Source: UBA6183 sp034676125 (GTDB lineage: Bacteria > Bacteroidota > Bacteroidia > UKL13-3). From it: a stretch of DNA of 6,562 bases. This document shows, in pieces, positions 1 through 6,562 of the stretch. The position numbers were made by a program, and so were the translations under genes. The DNA lies in the NCBI GenBank assembly GCA_034676125.1, contig JAUCCO010000168.1, positions 1 to 6,562 on the forward strand, read 5' to 3'. Within the stretch, counting starts at the first letter, position 1. Every line of letters starts with the position of its first letter. Under the pieces are notes generated by a model. It searched no databases and had not been told where the DNA came from. It saw only the letters and a program-made list of their open reading frames with translations.

Positions 1-445
1 GGGAAATGCCGTAGTAGGTGAATGGGTAAATATTGGGGCTGATACCAATAACAGCAATTTAAAAAACACTTACGATGAAGTAAAACTTTGGGATTATACT
101 ACAGAAAAATTTGCAAAAACAGGCTTAACTTTTTGTGGCGTAATGATGGCCGACCATGCCAAATGCGGCATAAATACCATGTTTAATACAGGTACGGTTG
201 TAGGTGTAGGGGCAAATGTTTTTGGATCTGGTTTTCCACGTAATTTTATACCAAGTTTTGCTTGGGGTGGGGCGCAAGGGTTTGATACATTTGTATTAAA
301 TAAGTTTTACAAAACAGCCGAAGCCATGTGTTCGCGCAGAAATATTGCTTTTACCGATGATGATAAAGCCATTATAAAACATGTATTTGAGCAAACTGCT
401 AAATATCGTTTTTGGGAAAAAAGCACTGAAGCAGAACAATCTTAA
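1..445 (+). CDS. GlmU-like sugar nucleotidyltransferase/acyltransferase, C-terminal part (5' end outside window)
   Basis: The reading frame is open from base 2 and gives 147 residues before TAA at 443-445. The visible part is the C-terminal left-handed beta-helix region and tail. Landmarks, numbered from the fragment start, are GNAVVGEWVNIGADT (1-15), TNNSNLKN (15-22), EVKLWDY (26-32), FCGVMMADHAKCGIN (44-58), MFNTGTVVGVGANVFGSG (60-77), PRNFIPSFAWGG (79-90) and a short helical tail with RRNIAF and VFEQT. This pattern matches my memory of the alternative bacterial GlmU family of Bacteroidota (TIGR03991 type). Those proteins are about 390 residues long, with an N-terminal nucleotidyltransferase domain that would lie upstream here. 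The presumed role is UDP-GlcNAc synthesis (glucosamine-1-phosphate acetylation plus uridylylation) in the cytoplasm. Such proteins are often annotated loosely as glucose-1-phosphate thymidylyltransferase, and substrate identity cannot be settled from this fragment. The ATG at 143 is internal, because homologous sequence continues upstream of it. A strong terminator follows directly. Confidence 0.85.
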   Translation, partial: GNAVVGEWVNIGADTNNSNLKNTYDEVKLWDYTTEKFAKTGLTFCGVMMADHAKCGINTMFNTGTVVGVGANVFGSGFPRNFIPSFAWGGAQGFDTFVLNKFYKTAEAMCSRRNIAFTDDDKAIIKHVFEQTAKYRFWEKSTEAEQS

Positions 446-466
446 TATTTAGTTTAATAAACTTAC

Positions 467-504
467 AAAATGTCTTTCGTAAATAACGGAAGACATTTTT
501 TATT
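467..504 (+). terminator. Rho-independent terminator after the GlmU-like gene
   Basis: Bases 467-480 (AAAATGTCTTTCGT) pair with 486-499 (ACGGAAGACATTTT). All 14 positions pair, with a single G-T wobble, around a 5-base loop AAATA, and a T-rich run continues to about 504. The A tract on the left arm means it could also stop transcription on the opposite strand. It lies 22 bases after the GlmU-like stop codon and separates that gene from tpiA. Confidence 0.9.
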
Positions 505-603
505 TAATGATATTTTAAAGTTGGGTTGTTATGTTTCATCAAACCTAATTATGTTGTTAATTATTTGCAGTTAAATCCCATTTAGCATACTCCCGCTTTA
601 AAG

Positions 604-634
604 TATGAACATTAAAACCTTTTGCCTATTTTCG
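604..634 (+). promoter_or_regulatory. Possible Bacteroidota-type promoter for tpiA
   Basis: TATG at 604-607 (consensus TTTG, 3 of 4) is followed after exactly 19 bases by TATTTTCG at 627-634 (consensus TAnnTTTG, 5 of 6 fixed positions). This spacing is usual for the primary sigma factor of Bacteroidota. Transcription would start near 638-641 and leave a leader of about 30 bases before the ATG at 669. Its place between the upstream terminator and tpiA supports it. The match is imperfect and was made by eye. Confidence 0.35.
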
Positions 635-668
635 CTCAGTTTTTAAACTTAAACCGAACAATATTATC

Positions 669-1433
669 ATGAGAAAAAAAATTATTGCAGGCAACTGGAA
701 AATGAATAAAACCTTTGATGAAGGAATGGCTTTAGTTACCGAAATTGCTGGGATGGTAAAAGACGAATACAGCGGAAGTGCACAAGTGGTTATTATTCCT
801 CCTTTTATTCATATAAATGCAGTTAGCCGTATGGTGGCCAATAATGCCAATATACAATGTGGTGCACAAAATTGTAGCAACCACCAAAGCGGTGCATATA
901 CTGGAGAAGTTAGTGCTGCTATGGTTAAAAGCTGTGGTGCCGATTATGTAATAATTGGACATAGCGAACGCAGACAATATTTTAATGAAACCAATGATTG
1001 GTTGGCCAGTAAGGTTGATGCAGTGTTAAATAATAACTTAACTGCTATTTATTGCTGTGGCGAAACCTTAGAAGAACGTGAAGGAAACACTCATTTTGAA
1101 GTGCTTAAAACACAAGTAAGCGAAGGTTTGTTTCATTTAACTGCCCAGCAATTTGCAAGTGTGGTTATCGCTTACGAACCAATTTGGGCTATTGGCACTG
1201 GTAAAACTGCTAGTACAGCACAAGCACAAGAAGTTCATGCATTTATTCGTAACCTAGTACGCGAGCAATATAATAGCCAAGTAGCCGATAACTTAACCAT
1301 TCAATATGGTGGAAGTGTAAAGGCCGATAATGCCACCGAACTATTTGCTTCGCCAGATATTGATGGAGCATTGGTAGGTGGTGCAGCATTACAAAGCCGC
1401 AGTTTTGTAGATATTGTAAAAGCAATGAAATAA
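669..1433 (+). CDS. tpiA: Triosephosphate isomerase
   Basis: A complete 254-residue TIM-barrel enzyme of the family's usual length (about 250). It interconverts dihydroxyacetone phosphate and glyceraldehyde-3-phosphate in the cytoplasm, in glycolysis and gluconeogenesis. The catalytic set is intact: N9 and K11 in AGNWKMN (7-13), the electrophilic H98 in IIGHSERR (95-102), and the general base E170 in AYEPIWAIGTGKT (168-180), which runs into the mobile phosphate-gripping loop 6. The phosphate-binding segments YGGSV (213-217) and GALVGGAAL (233-241) are also present. The start at 669 puts the MRKKIIAGNWKMN motif at the canonical distance from the N terminus. There is no Shine-Dalgarno motif before it, only an A/T-rich leader, as usual for Bacteroidota. 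Terminators on both sides suggest a monocistronic unit. Nothing looks degenerate. Confidence 0.98.
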   Translation: MRKKIIAGNWKMNKTFDEGMALVTEIAGMVKDEYSGSAQVVIIPPFIHINAVSRMVANNANIQCGAQNCSNHQSGAYTGEVSAAMVKSCGADYVIIGHSERRQYFNETNDWLASKVDAVLNNNLTAIYCCGETLEEREGNTHFEVLKTQVSEGLFHLTAQQFASVVIAYEPIWAIGTGKTASTAQAQEVHAFIRNLVREQYNSQVADNLTIQYGGSVKADNATELFASPDIDGALVGGAALQSRSFVDIVKAMK

Positions 1434-1455
1434 TTATTCAAATAAAATAATAGAT

Positions 1456-1487
1456 AAAAGTCGGGCTAATTTAGCCTAGCTTTTTTT
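1456..1487 (+). terminator. Rho-independent terminator after tpiA
   Basis: AAAAG-TCG-GGCTA (1456-1468) pairs with TAGCC-TAG-CTTTT (1472-1484) across a 3-base loop ATT. The stem has one C-A mismatch and two G-T wobbles in its middle. An uninterrupted T run fills 1481-1487. It begins 22 bases after the tpiA stop codon. Confidence 0.85.
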
Positions 1488-1534
1488 ATGGGTAAAGTTT
1501 GTTAATTAGCATCGCGGTTTGCAAATACACATCA

Positions 1535-1546
1535 AGTAATATTACT
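1535..1546. repeat. Perfect 12-bp palindrome in the spacer upstream of the large gene
   Basis: AGTAATATTACT at 1535-1546 equals its own reverse complement. It is followed by a tandem hexamer, AGTATT twice, at 1551-1562. It lies past the tpiA terminator and about 170 bases before the large gene, so it could be an operator for a dimeric regulator. In AT-rich DNA a 12-bp palindrome may also occur by chance, and no regulator family is recognised. Confidence 0.35.
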
Positions 1547-1570
1547 CTTTAGTATTAGTATTCAGGCATA

Positions 1571-1601
1571 TTAGCATTTGTTTTTGCACGAAATAACTTT
1601 C
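1571..1601 (+). promoter_or_regulatory. Weak promoter candidate for the large gene and plsY
   Basis: TTAG at 1571-1574 (3 of 4 to TTTG) lies 19 bases before TAACTTTC at 1594-1601 (5 of 6 fixed positions of TAnnTTTG). This would give a start near 1605 and a leader of about 110 bases. A promoter must exist somewhere between the tpiA terminator and 1714 if that terminator is efficient. A second -7-like box, AATTTTTG at 1665-1672, has no -33 partner at the right distance, so the choice is uncertain. Confidence 0.2.
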
Positions 1602-1713
1602 AAAAAAAAACATCAATTACAGCAGTTTTGTTATTTAAATCCATTCAATTGTTTTTTACTCCCCAATTTTTGCAATAGTTCCTTAAATTGCCGCTTCATA
1701 CAAATTTTTTAAA

Positions 1714-4700
1714 ATGAAGAAACTGGTATTTTTAATTGCAATAATAAGTTTGGCTTTCGCGGCACAAGCGCAGCGTAGTTTTAGCTTTGATGTATTGCAA
1801 TACCCAAACGACTTAGATGATTATTTTGACAAAAGTGGAAGCAGCACTGCAAAGGATGCTGTGGCCGAATTTATAAGTTATTACAACTCGGGTAAATTTA
1901 CAAACAAGCAAAAAATTCAGATAATAAAACTTACCAATCAAATGTTAAGTTTTAACTACCAACCCAGTCCGCATTTCGAAAATTACTTTAATGCCATAAA
2001 TGGTTTGGTGGTAAATAACTTGGTTACTAAATTCGATAATTGGCATAAGGCAACCGAAAAAGCTTTTAGCCAAGGTAAAACAGAGTGTTATAATTTTTTA
2101 GAAATATCTAGCAATGTTTTGTACTATAAAACCTTACTTAAAACTCCTGGCATAAACTGGACAGCCACCAACCTTGATGTAGATTTTACGAGTAAAACAA
2201 CACCAATGTTTGTCTTTAAAAACACCGATTTGTTTGGTATTACTCCTGGCGATACATTAGAAATTTATAGAACATCTGGTACTTATGATGCAGCTAAAAG
2301 TATGTGGTATGGCCGTGGCGGACGTACCGATTTTACACGTGTTGGTTTAGATAGCACTAAGGTGTTTTGCGATTTAAATGGCTTTAAACTTAATTTGGCT
2401 GATGGCGATTTAATTGCAGATTCGGCCATGTTTAACTACTTAGGGTTATTGGATAAACCTTTATATGGTAAGCTTGTAGATAAAGCAATGGCAAAATCTT
2501 TAGGCAACAAATCCGTTTATCCTCGTTTTGATTCGTACCTTAAAAACTTTAGTCAATTAAGTTTTGGTAGAGGAAAATACACTGGTGGATTTGGTATGCG
2601 TGGTGATGAAATTGTATGCAAAGGAAGTGATAGTAGTACAGCCGATTTGGTATTTTACTTTAAAAATAAACCCGTTTTACGCATTGCTGCCCGAGAAATG
2701 ATTTTAAGAGGAGATAGAATAGGAACACAAAAAGCTGCTGTATCTATTTACCTCGAAAAAGATTCTATTTTTCATCCACAATTGGAGTTTGGATATAAAT
2801 TATCCAACGATTATGTATCACTTTATCGCGATAAAAAACAAGGAGTAAGTAGCACTCCTTTTTATGATAGTTACCATAAAGTAGAGTTTTATTGCGATCA
2901 AATTAAATGGGATTTAAATAATCCATCAATTGATATTGACATGATTAATGATGATGAGCCAGCAAGGTTCGAGTCGGTTAATTATTTTAGAGATGTGCGT
3001 TACGAGCGTATACAAGGTATGTTGGGCTATAACCCACTGCAAAGGGTAAAACTATATTGCGAAAAGTTTAAGGTTAGTGGATTTAGCATTACAGATTATG
3101 CTGCAAACTTTAAAAGTGAGATTAGCTCCATTAGGCTTCAAATGATTACTTTAAACGATTATGGATTTGTTACTTTTGATGAAAAAAGAGATTATGTAAC
3201 CGTAAAACGTAAGTTAAAAGATTATGTAAATGCGCATTTCGGTTCAACAGATTATGATGCCATTACTTTTTTATCGGTTATCGGAAAACAATACACCAAT
3301 GCTTCAATTAGTTTAATCAATAACGATTTGCAAATTGAAGGTGTGCCGCAGTTTTATTTTAGCGATTCGCAAAATGTATATATCATACCGCGCGACCAAA
3401 GAATCACGTTAAAGAAAAACCGTAATATGGATTTTTCTGGAAAATTACGTGCTGGTAAAGCAGATTTTTATGGTAATGGTTTTAGTTTTGATTACAATAC
3501 TTTTCAGGTACGTTTAAACAACGTAGACTCTATGAAGTTTTTGTATCGAGATACAAAACTTGGAGTTGATTTGCCCATAAAAAGTGCGATTCAAAATATT
3601 TATGGAACACTCGCCATTGATCATCCTTACAATAAAAGTGGGCGAAAAAAGTTTCCAGGATATCCCATATTTAAATCAGATGTGGGCTCAAAAGTGTATT
3701 ATGATAAACCATCAACCCAACTTGGTGTGTATGATAGAAACCGGTTTTATTTTGATGTGGAACCCTTTACCATGGATAGTTTAAATGAACTTGATTTAGA
3801 AAAAATGGCTTTGGGTGGTACATTGGTTTCGGGCGGTATTATTCCAGATTTAAAATATGCCTTATATCTTCAACCCGATAAGTCACTTGGTTTTAAATTA
3901 AAACGTACCGAAGCAGGTTATCCAATGTATGGCGGTAAGGGCAGAGGTTTTGTTGATTTAGATTTAAGTGATGAAGGTTTTTTTGGTACAGGTGAAGTTA
4001 ATTATTTAGCATCCGTTTCTAAATCCGATAAGTTTGTAATGTTACTCGATTCATTAAATGGGCAATGCAAAACATTTGATAATAAACGCACTGCCATATT
4101 TCCGGATGTGGTAGCAACCAATACCTATAACCATTGGATGCCTTATAAAGATACCATGTTAATTACCCGTACCGAAGCCGAAATTCCTTTTAGTGGTAAA
4201 AGAGCAACTTTAGATGGAACCATTATTTACACACCAAGTAGTATGCATGCTAAAGGTGCAATAAATGTAGAAGAAGCCCAATTAACATCGTATGATTTTT
4301 GGTTACAACCTGATCAAATTTTAAGTGATGAAGCGTACTTTAAATTATACGATTTGGCAGATAAAAGTAAGTTTGCATTTAATTCAGCATCGGTTAATGC
4401 ACGGGTTGATTTAGAAAACAGATTAGGTGATTTTAAGTACAATAAAAAAGGAATAATTAATGCCTATTTTAATTACAACTTATACGCAGGTTCGTTTGAT
4501 GAGTTTTTCTGGAGAATGGATCCGCGTACAATAGATTTTAAATCGGCCGAACCAGATGGTAAAAATACTTACTTGATATCTACACGTAAGGAACAAGATT
4601 CGTTAACATTTACCACATCAGTAACTACTTTAGCTATTAAAGATTATACCATGTATGCTAAAAAAATACCATTTATAGCAGTGGGTGATGCCCAAGTTTT

Positions 4701-6072
4701 TCCTGATAGCAATAAGGTTGTAATTCGTGGAAGTGCAGAAATGGATGTTTTAAATCGTGCAAAAATTCAAGCCGATACAATTAACCGTTACCATAATATT
4801 GATACGGTAAGTATTAAAATTGCGGGTAAGTTTAGTGTGCAAGGTTCGGGTAAATACCAGTACGTTGATAAGAAGAAAAACGTACAACGATTTTTTATGG
4901 ATGAGATTTTCATCAATAAAGAACATCAGTTAATTGGTAAATCAAACATACCAGATACCAGTAACTTTTTTGTTGGTCCTAAAATACAATTCAGGGGTAA
5001 AGCAGTGCTTATATCAGTAGTTAAAAATTTACAATACGATGGCTATTTCTTACCAATTCATTCGCTTCCGTTACCTAAAACAGAATGGTTTAAAAATGCG
5101 GCTGTTGTTAATCCCGATTCGGTTTATATTAACGTAAAGTCGCCAAGTAAAAACATGAATCAACAAACCATTTATAACGGATTTAATATTAGTAACGACT
5201 CGGCACACGTTTATACCATGTTCTTTTCTCGTAAGCGCAACCAAAGCGACCCTGAGTTAATGAAAATTGAAGGAACTTTATTTTATGACGAAAAAAATAA
5301 GGAGTTTAAAATGGGTAGTTTCGAAAAACTATTTAACAATTCTTATAAAGGTAATTTAATGACCGTTAATGAGGAGAACAAAAGTATTTCGGGTGAAGGT
5401 TTGGTAAACATGGGTTTTGATAAAACTAAGTTTGAAGTAAAAGCTGCCGGAAATTTAAATTACAGCTTGGTTGATACTTCATTTAATATGAACTTGGTAA
5501 TGTTGCTTGATTTCCCTTTCCCACAACCCGCATTGCGTATCATGGTCGATTCATTATCCGACCAATCTTTATCAGCCGAAGCTCCTAAATTTGATGCTCC
5601 ATTTTTAAGTAAAGCACTTGCCGAAGTGGTAGAAGATAAAAACATTAAACGTGTGGTAGAAGAGATAGAACAAGATAAAACCATCAGACAAATCAACAGT
5701 TTAGAAAAAACCATCTTTTTTACAGATTTAAAAATGGTTTGGAATCCAATTACAAAATCAATGATGTCTGATGGAGATATGGGTATTAACTCATTTGGTA
5801 AGTATAAGTTTGAAAGAAAAGTTACCGGTAAAATGCAATTTATTAAACGCAGAAGTGGCGAAGACTTTACCTTGTTTATTCAAAGTGTGGTGGGAAGTTG
5901 GTATTACTTTAAGTTCCAAAAAGGTATTATGTATACTGTTGGTTCAGATCCTATGTATAATAAACTGATAAAAGATAACAGCGATAAAATTTCAAAAAAG
6001 AACGACTACAAACTACGTTTAGCTAATATATCAGCCAAAAACCAGTTTTTACGTGCTTTAAATAAAAAATAA
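1714..6072 (+). CDS. Very large secreted beta-rich protein of unknown function (conserved Bacteroidota type)
   Basis: 1452 residues, with no function I can assign. Residues 1-19 form a classic Sec signal peptide: KK at 2-3, a hydrophobic core at 4-16 and an AQA|Q signal peptidase I site after A19. There is no lipobox cysteine. The mature chain has no further membrane helix and consists mostly of alternating hydrophobic/polar stretches typical of beta-strands. Exceptions are a helical N-terminal part (about 45-140), a charged segment at 490-509 followed by STDYDAITF (511-519), and a charged, probably helical stretch at 1308-1333. The C terminus (RALNKK) shows no T9SS sorting domain or beta-barrel signature. 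Three motifs recur in the same order in both halves: (A/S)DxAxF at 235-240 and 871-876, W-x6-ID at 399 and 933, and P-x12-MD at 559 and 997, which suggests an internal duplication. Long stretches such as NVDSMKF and GGIIPD recall large hypothetical proteins I know from Bacteroidota. Periplasmic or outer-membrane-associated location is inferred. A resemblance to AsmA/TamB-like or OstA-like beta-groove proteins is possible but unproven. The ATG at 1714 is chosen because it heads the signal peptide; no Shine-Dalgarno is seen. plsY begins one base downstream. Confidence 0.9.
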   Translation: MKKLVFLIAIISLAFAAQAQRSFSFDVLQYPNDLDDYFDKSGSSTAKDAVAEFISYYNSGKFTNKQKIQIIKLTNQMLSFNYQPSPHFENYFNAINGLVVNNLVTKFDNWHKATEKAFSQGKTECYNFLEISSNVLYYKTLLKTPGINWTATNLDVDFTSKTTPMFVFKNTDLFGITPGDTLEIYRTSGTYDAAKSMWYGRGGRTDFTRVGLDSTKVFCDLNGFKLNLADGDLIADSAMFNYLGLLDKPLYGKLVDKAMAKSLGNKSVYPRFDSYLKNFSQLSFGRGKYTGGFGMRGDEIVCKGSDSSTADLVFYFKNKPVLRIAAREMILRGDRIGTQKAAVSIYLEKDSIFHPQLEFGYKLSNDYVSLYRDKKQGVSSTPFYDSYHKVEFYCDQIKWDLNNPSIDIDMINDDEPARFESVNYFRDVRYERIQGMLGYNPLQRVKLYCEKFKVSGFSITDYAANFKSEISSIRLQMITLNDYGFVTFDEKRDYVTVKRKLKDYVNAHFGSTDYDAITFLSVIGKQYTNASISLINNDLQIEGVPQFYFSDSQNVYIIPRDQRITLKKNRNMDFSGKLRAGKADFYGNGFSFDYNTFQVRLNNVDSMKFLYRDTKLGVDLPIKSAIQNIYGTLAIDHPYNKSGRKKFPGYPIFKSDVGSKVYYDKPSTQLGVYDRNRFYFDVEPFTMDSLNELDLEKMALGGTLVSGGIIPDLKYALYLQPDKSLGFKLKRTEAGYPMYGGKGRGFVDLDLSDEGFFGTGEVNYLASVSKSDKFVMLLDSLNGQCKTFDNKRTAIFPDVVATNTYNHWMPYKDTMLITRTEAEIPFSGKRATLDGTIIYTPSSMHAKGAINVEEAQLTSYDFWLQPDQILSDEAYFKLYDLADKSKFAFNSASVNARVDLENRLGDFKYNKKGIINAYFNYNLYAGSFDEFFWRMDPRTIDFKSAEPDGKNTYLISTRKEQDSLTFTTSVTTLAIKDYTMYAKKIPFIAVGDAQVFPDSNKVVIRGSAEMDVLNRAKIQADTINRYHNIDTVSIKIAGKFSVQGSGKYQYVDKKKNVQRFFMDEIFINKEHQLIGKSNIPDTSNFFVGPKIQFRGKAVLISVVKNLQYDGYFLPIHSLPLPKTEWFKNAAVVNPDSVYINVKSPSKNMNQQTIYNGFNISNDSAHVYTMFFSRKRNQSDPELMKIEGTLFYDEKNKEFKMGSFEKLFNNSYKGNLMTVNEENKSISGEGLVNMGFDKTKFEVKAAGNLNYSLVDTSFNMNLVMLLDFPFPQPALRIMVDSLSDQSLSAEAPKFDAPFLSKALAEVVEDKNIKRVVEEIEQDKTIRQINSLEKTIFFTDLKMVWNPITKSMMSDGDMGINSFGKYKFERKVTGKMQFIKRRSGEDFTLFIQSVVGSWYYFKFQKGIMYTVGSDPMYNKLIKDNSDKISKKNDYKLRLANISAKNQFLRALNKK

Positions 6073-6073
6073 T

Positions 6074-6562
6074 ATGAGTCAACAGATTTTAATTTACGTA
6101 GCTTGTGTAGTGGCCTATTTGTTAGGCTCAATTCCTAGTAGTGTATGGGTGGGAAAACTGTTTTTTGGGGTTGATGTGCGCGAACATGGCAGTGGAAATG
6201 CAGGAGCCACAAACACGCTACGTGTATTAGGTAAGCCAGCTGGTTTTACGGTGTTGTTCCTCGATTTTTTTAAAGGATTTGCAGCAGCAAGTTTGGTACT
6301 TTATCCTGGTGTACTTTCAAATACCAATCACATTATGGAGTATAAAATGTTGTTTGGTGCACTTGCAGTAATAGGACATATTTACCCAGTATTTGCGGGT
6401 TTTAGAGGCGGTAAAGGAATTGCAACTGTTATTGGTGTAGTAGCAGGTATGGATTGGCAATTGGCTTTGGCATGTTTTATTACTTTTGTAATTATAGTGG
6501 CCATTACAAAATACATTTCAGTTGGCTCAATGTTGTCGGGTTTAATTAGTCCGCTTTATGCT
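6074..6562 (+). CDS. plsY: Acyl-phosphate:glycerol-3-phosphate acyltransferase PlsY, N-terminal 163 residues (3' end outside window)
   Basis: An inner-membrane enzyme that transfers the acyl group of acyl-phosphate (made by PlsX) to the sn-1 position of glycerol-3-phosphate, giving lysophosphatidic acid, the first step of phospholipid synthesis. All three conserved PlsY motifs are visible: GSIPSS at 18-23, GSGNAGATN at 39-47, and GHIYPVFAGFRGGKGIAT at 101-118, whose GGKG part binds substrate phosphate. The typical KYISVGS stretch follows at 146-152. Hydrophobic membrane segments lie around 5-17, 57-77, 92-107, 116-126 and 130-145. The family is about 200-220 residues long, so roughly 40-55 residues are missing beyond the window edge. 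The frame stays open to the last base. The junction TAA-T-ATG leaves one base after the large gene's stop, so the two are surely cotranscribed and probably translationally coupled. Confidence 0.96.
   Translation, partial: MSQQILIYVACVVAYLLGSIPSSVWVGKLFFGVDVREHGSGNAGATNTLRVLGKPAGFTVLFLDFFKGFAAASLVLYPGVLSNTNHIMEYKMLFGALAVIGHIYPVFAGFRGGKGIATVIGVVAGMDWQLALACFITFVIIVAITKYISVGSMLSGLISPLYA

Noticed and set aside
143..445. A separate 100-residue gene starting at ATG 143
   Set aside because: The frame is open back to the window edge and the upstream residues continue the same beta-helix family pattern, so the ATG is internal.
586..607. Inverted repeat CATACT / AGTATG upstream of tpiA
   Set aside because: The arms are only six bases with a 10-base spacer and no T run follows. 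The right arm overlaps the proposed -33 element, but chance is the simplest explanation.
732..977. Minus-strand frame of 81 codons inside tpiA
   Set aside because: It lies fully antisense to a clear tpiA with intact catalytic motifs, and its product looks like no known protein.
1243..1425. Minus-strand frame of 60 codons at the 3' end of tpiA
   Set aside because: It is antisense to the conserved YGGSV and GALVGG segments, and its composition is typical of a shadow frame.
3584..3784. Alternative + frame inside the large gene
   Set aside because: It overlaps a continuous 1452-codon frame with a coherent protein pattern and no sign of a frameshift.
5460..5714. Minus-strand frame of 84 codons inside the large gene
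   Set aside because: It is serine-rich low-complexity translation antisense to the large gene, without an independent promoter or neighbour.
5771..5968. Alternative + frame of 65 codons near the end of the large gene
   Set aside because: It is a shadow of the main frame, which continues intact to its stop at 6070-6072.
1714..6072. Naming the large protein TamB, AsmA or LptD
   Set aside because: It has a cleavable signal peptide rather than an N-terminal anchor, and I see neither a DUF490-like C terminus nor a terminal beta-barrel. The likeness is only a general beta-repeat pattern.
5970..6072. T9SS C-terminal sorting domain on the large protein
   Set aside because: The last 30 or so residues are charged and end in RALNKK, without the glycine- and lysine-bearing beta-strand pattern of type A or B sorting domains.
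1..6562. Mobile element, CRISPR array, defence system or RNA gene
   Set aside because: No transposase or recombinase motifs, spaced direct repeats, tRNA-like folds or rRNA segments were found. All coding space is explained by four same-strand genes.

Overview
The window is AT-rich chromosomal DNA, almost certainly from a member of the Bacteroidota. Three things point there. The starts have no visible Shine-Dalgarno motif and are preceded by A/T-rich leaders. The possible promoters resemble the Bacteroidota -33 TTTG / -7 TAnnTTTG pattern. The first and third proteins belong to types I know from that phylum: an alternative GlmU-like left-handed beta-helix protein and a very large secreted protein. 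I cannot place it below phylum with confidence. All four genes are on the + strand.

Layout. (1) Up to 445: the C-terminal 147 residues of a GlmU-like nucleotidyltransferase/acyltransferase, followed by a strong 14-bp hairpin terminator. (2) 669-1433: a complete triosephosphate isomerase gene (tpiA) with all catalytic residues, a plausible promoter of its own and its own terminator, so it looks monocistronic. (3) 1434-1713: a 280-bp spacer with the tpiA terminator, a 12-bp palindrome and only weak promoter candidates. (4) 1714-6072: one 1452-residue protein with a Sec signal peptide, predominantly beta-like in its residue pattern, with no named function I can assign. (5) 6074 to the end: the first 163 residues of PlsY, the acyl-phosphate:glycerol-3-phosphate acyltransferase. 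It starts one base after the stop codon of the large gene.

Taken together this is a housekeeping and cell-envelope neighbourhood: nucleotide-sugar supply (GlmU-like), triose phosphate metabolism (TpiA, whose substrate dihydroxyacetone phosphate is also the precursor of glycerol-3-phosphate), and the first committed step of phospholipid synthesis (PlsY). The large exported protein is the part worth attention. It is tightly coupled to plsY and shows signs of an internal duplication: three short motifs recur in the same order in its two halves. A role at the envelope is a reasonable inference, but nothing in the sequence proves a biochemical activity. I see no mobile element, CRISPR array, defence system, tRNA or rRNA.
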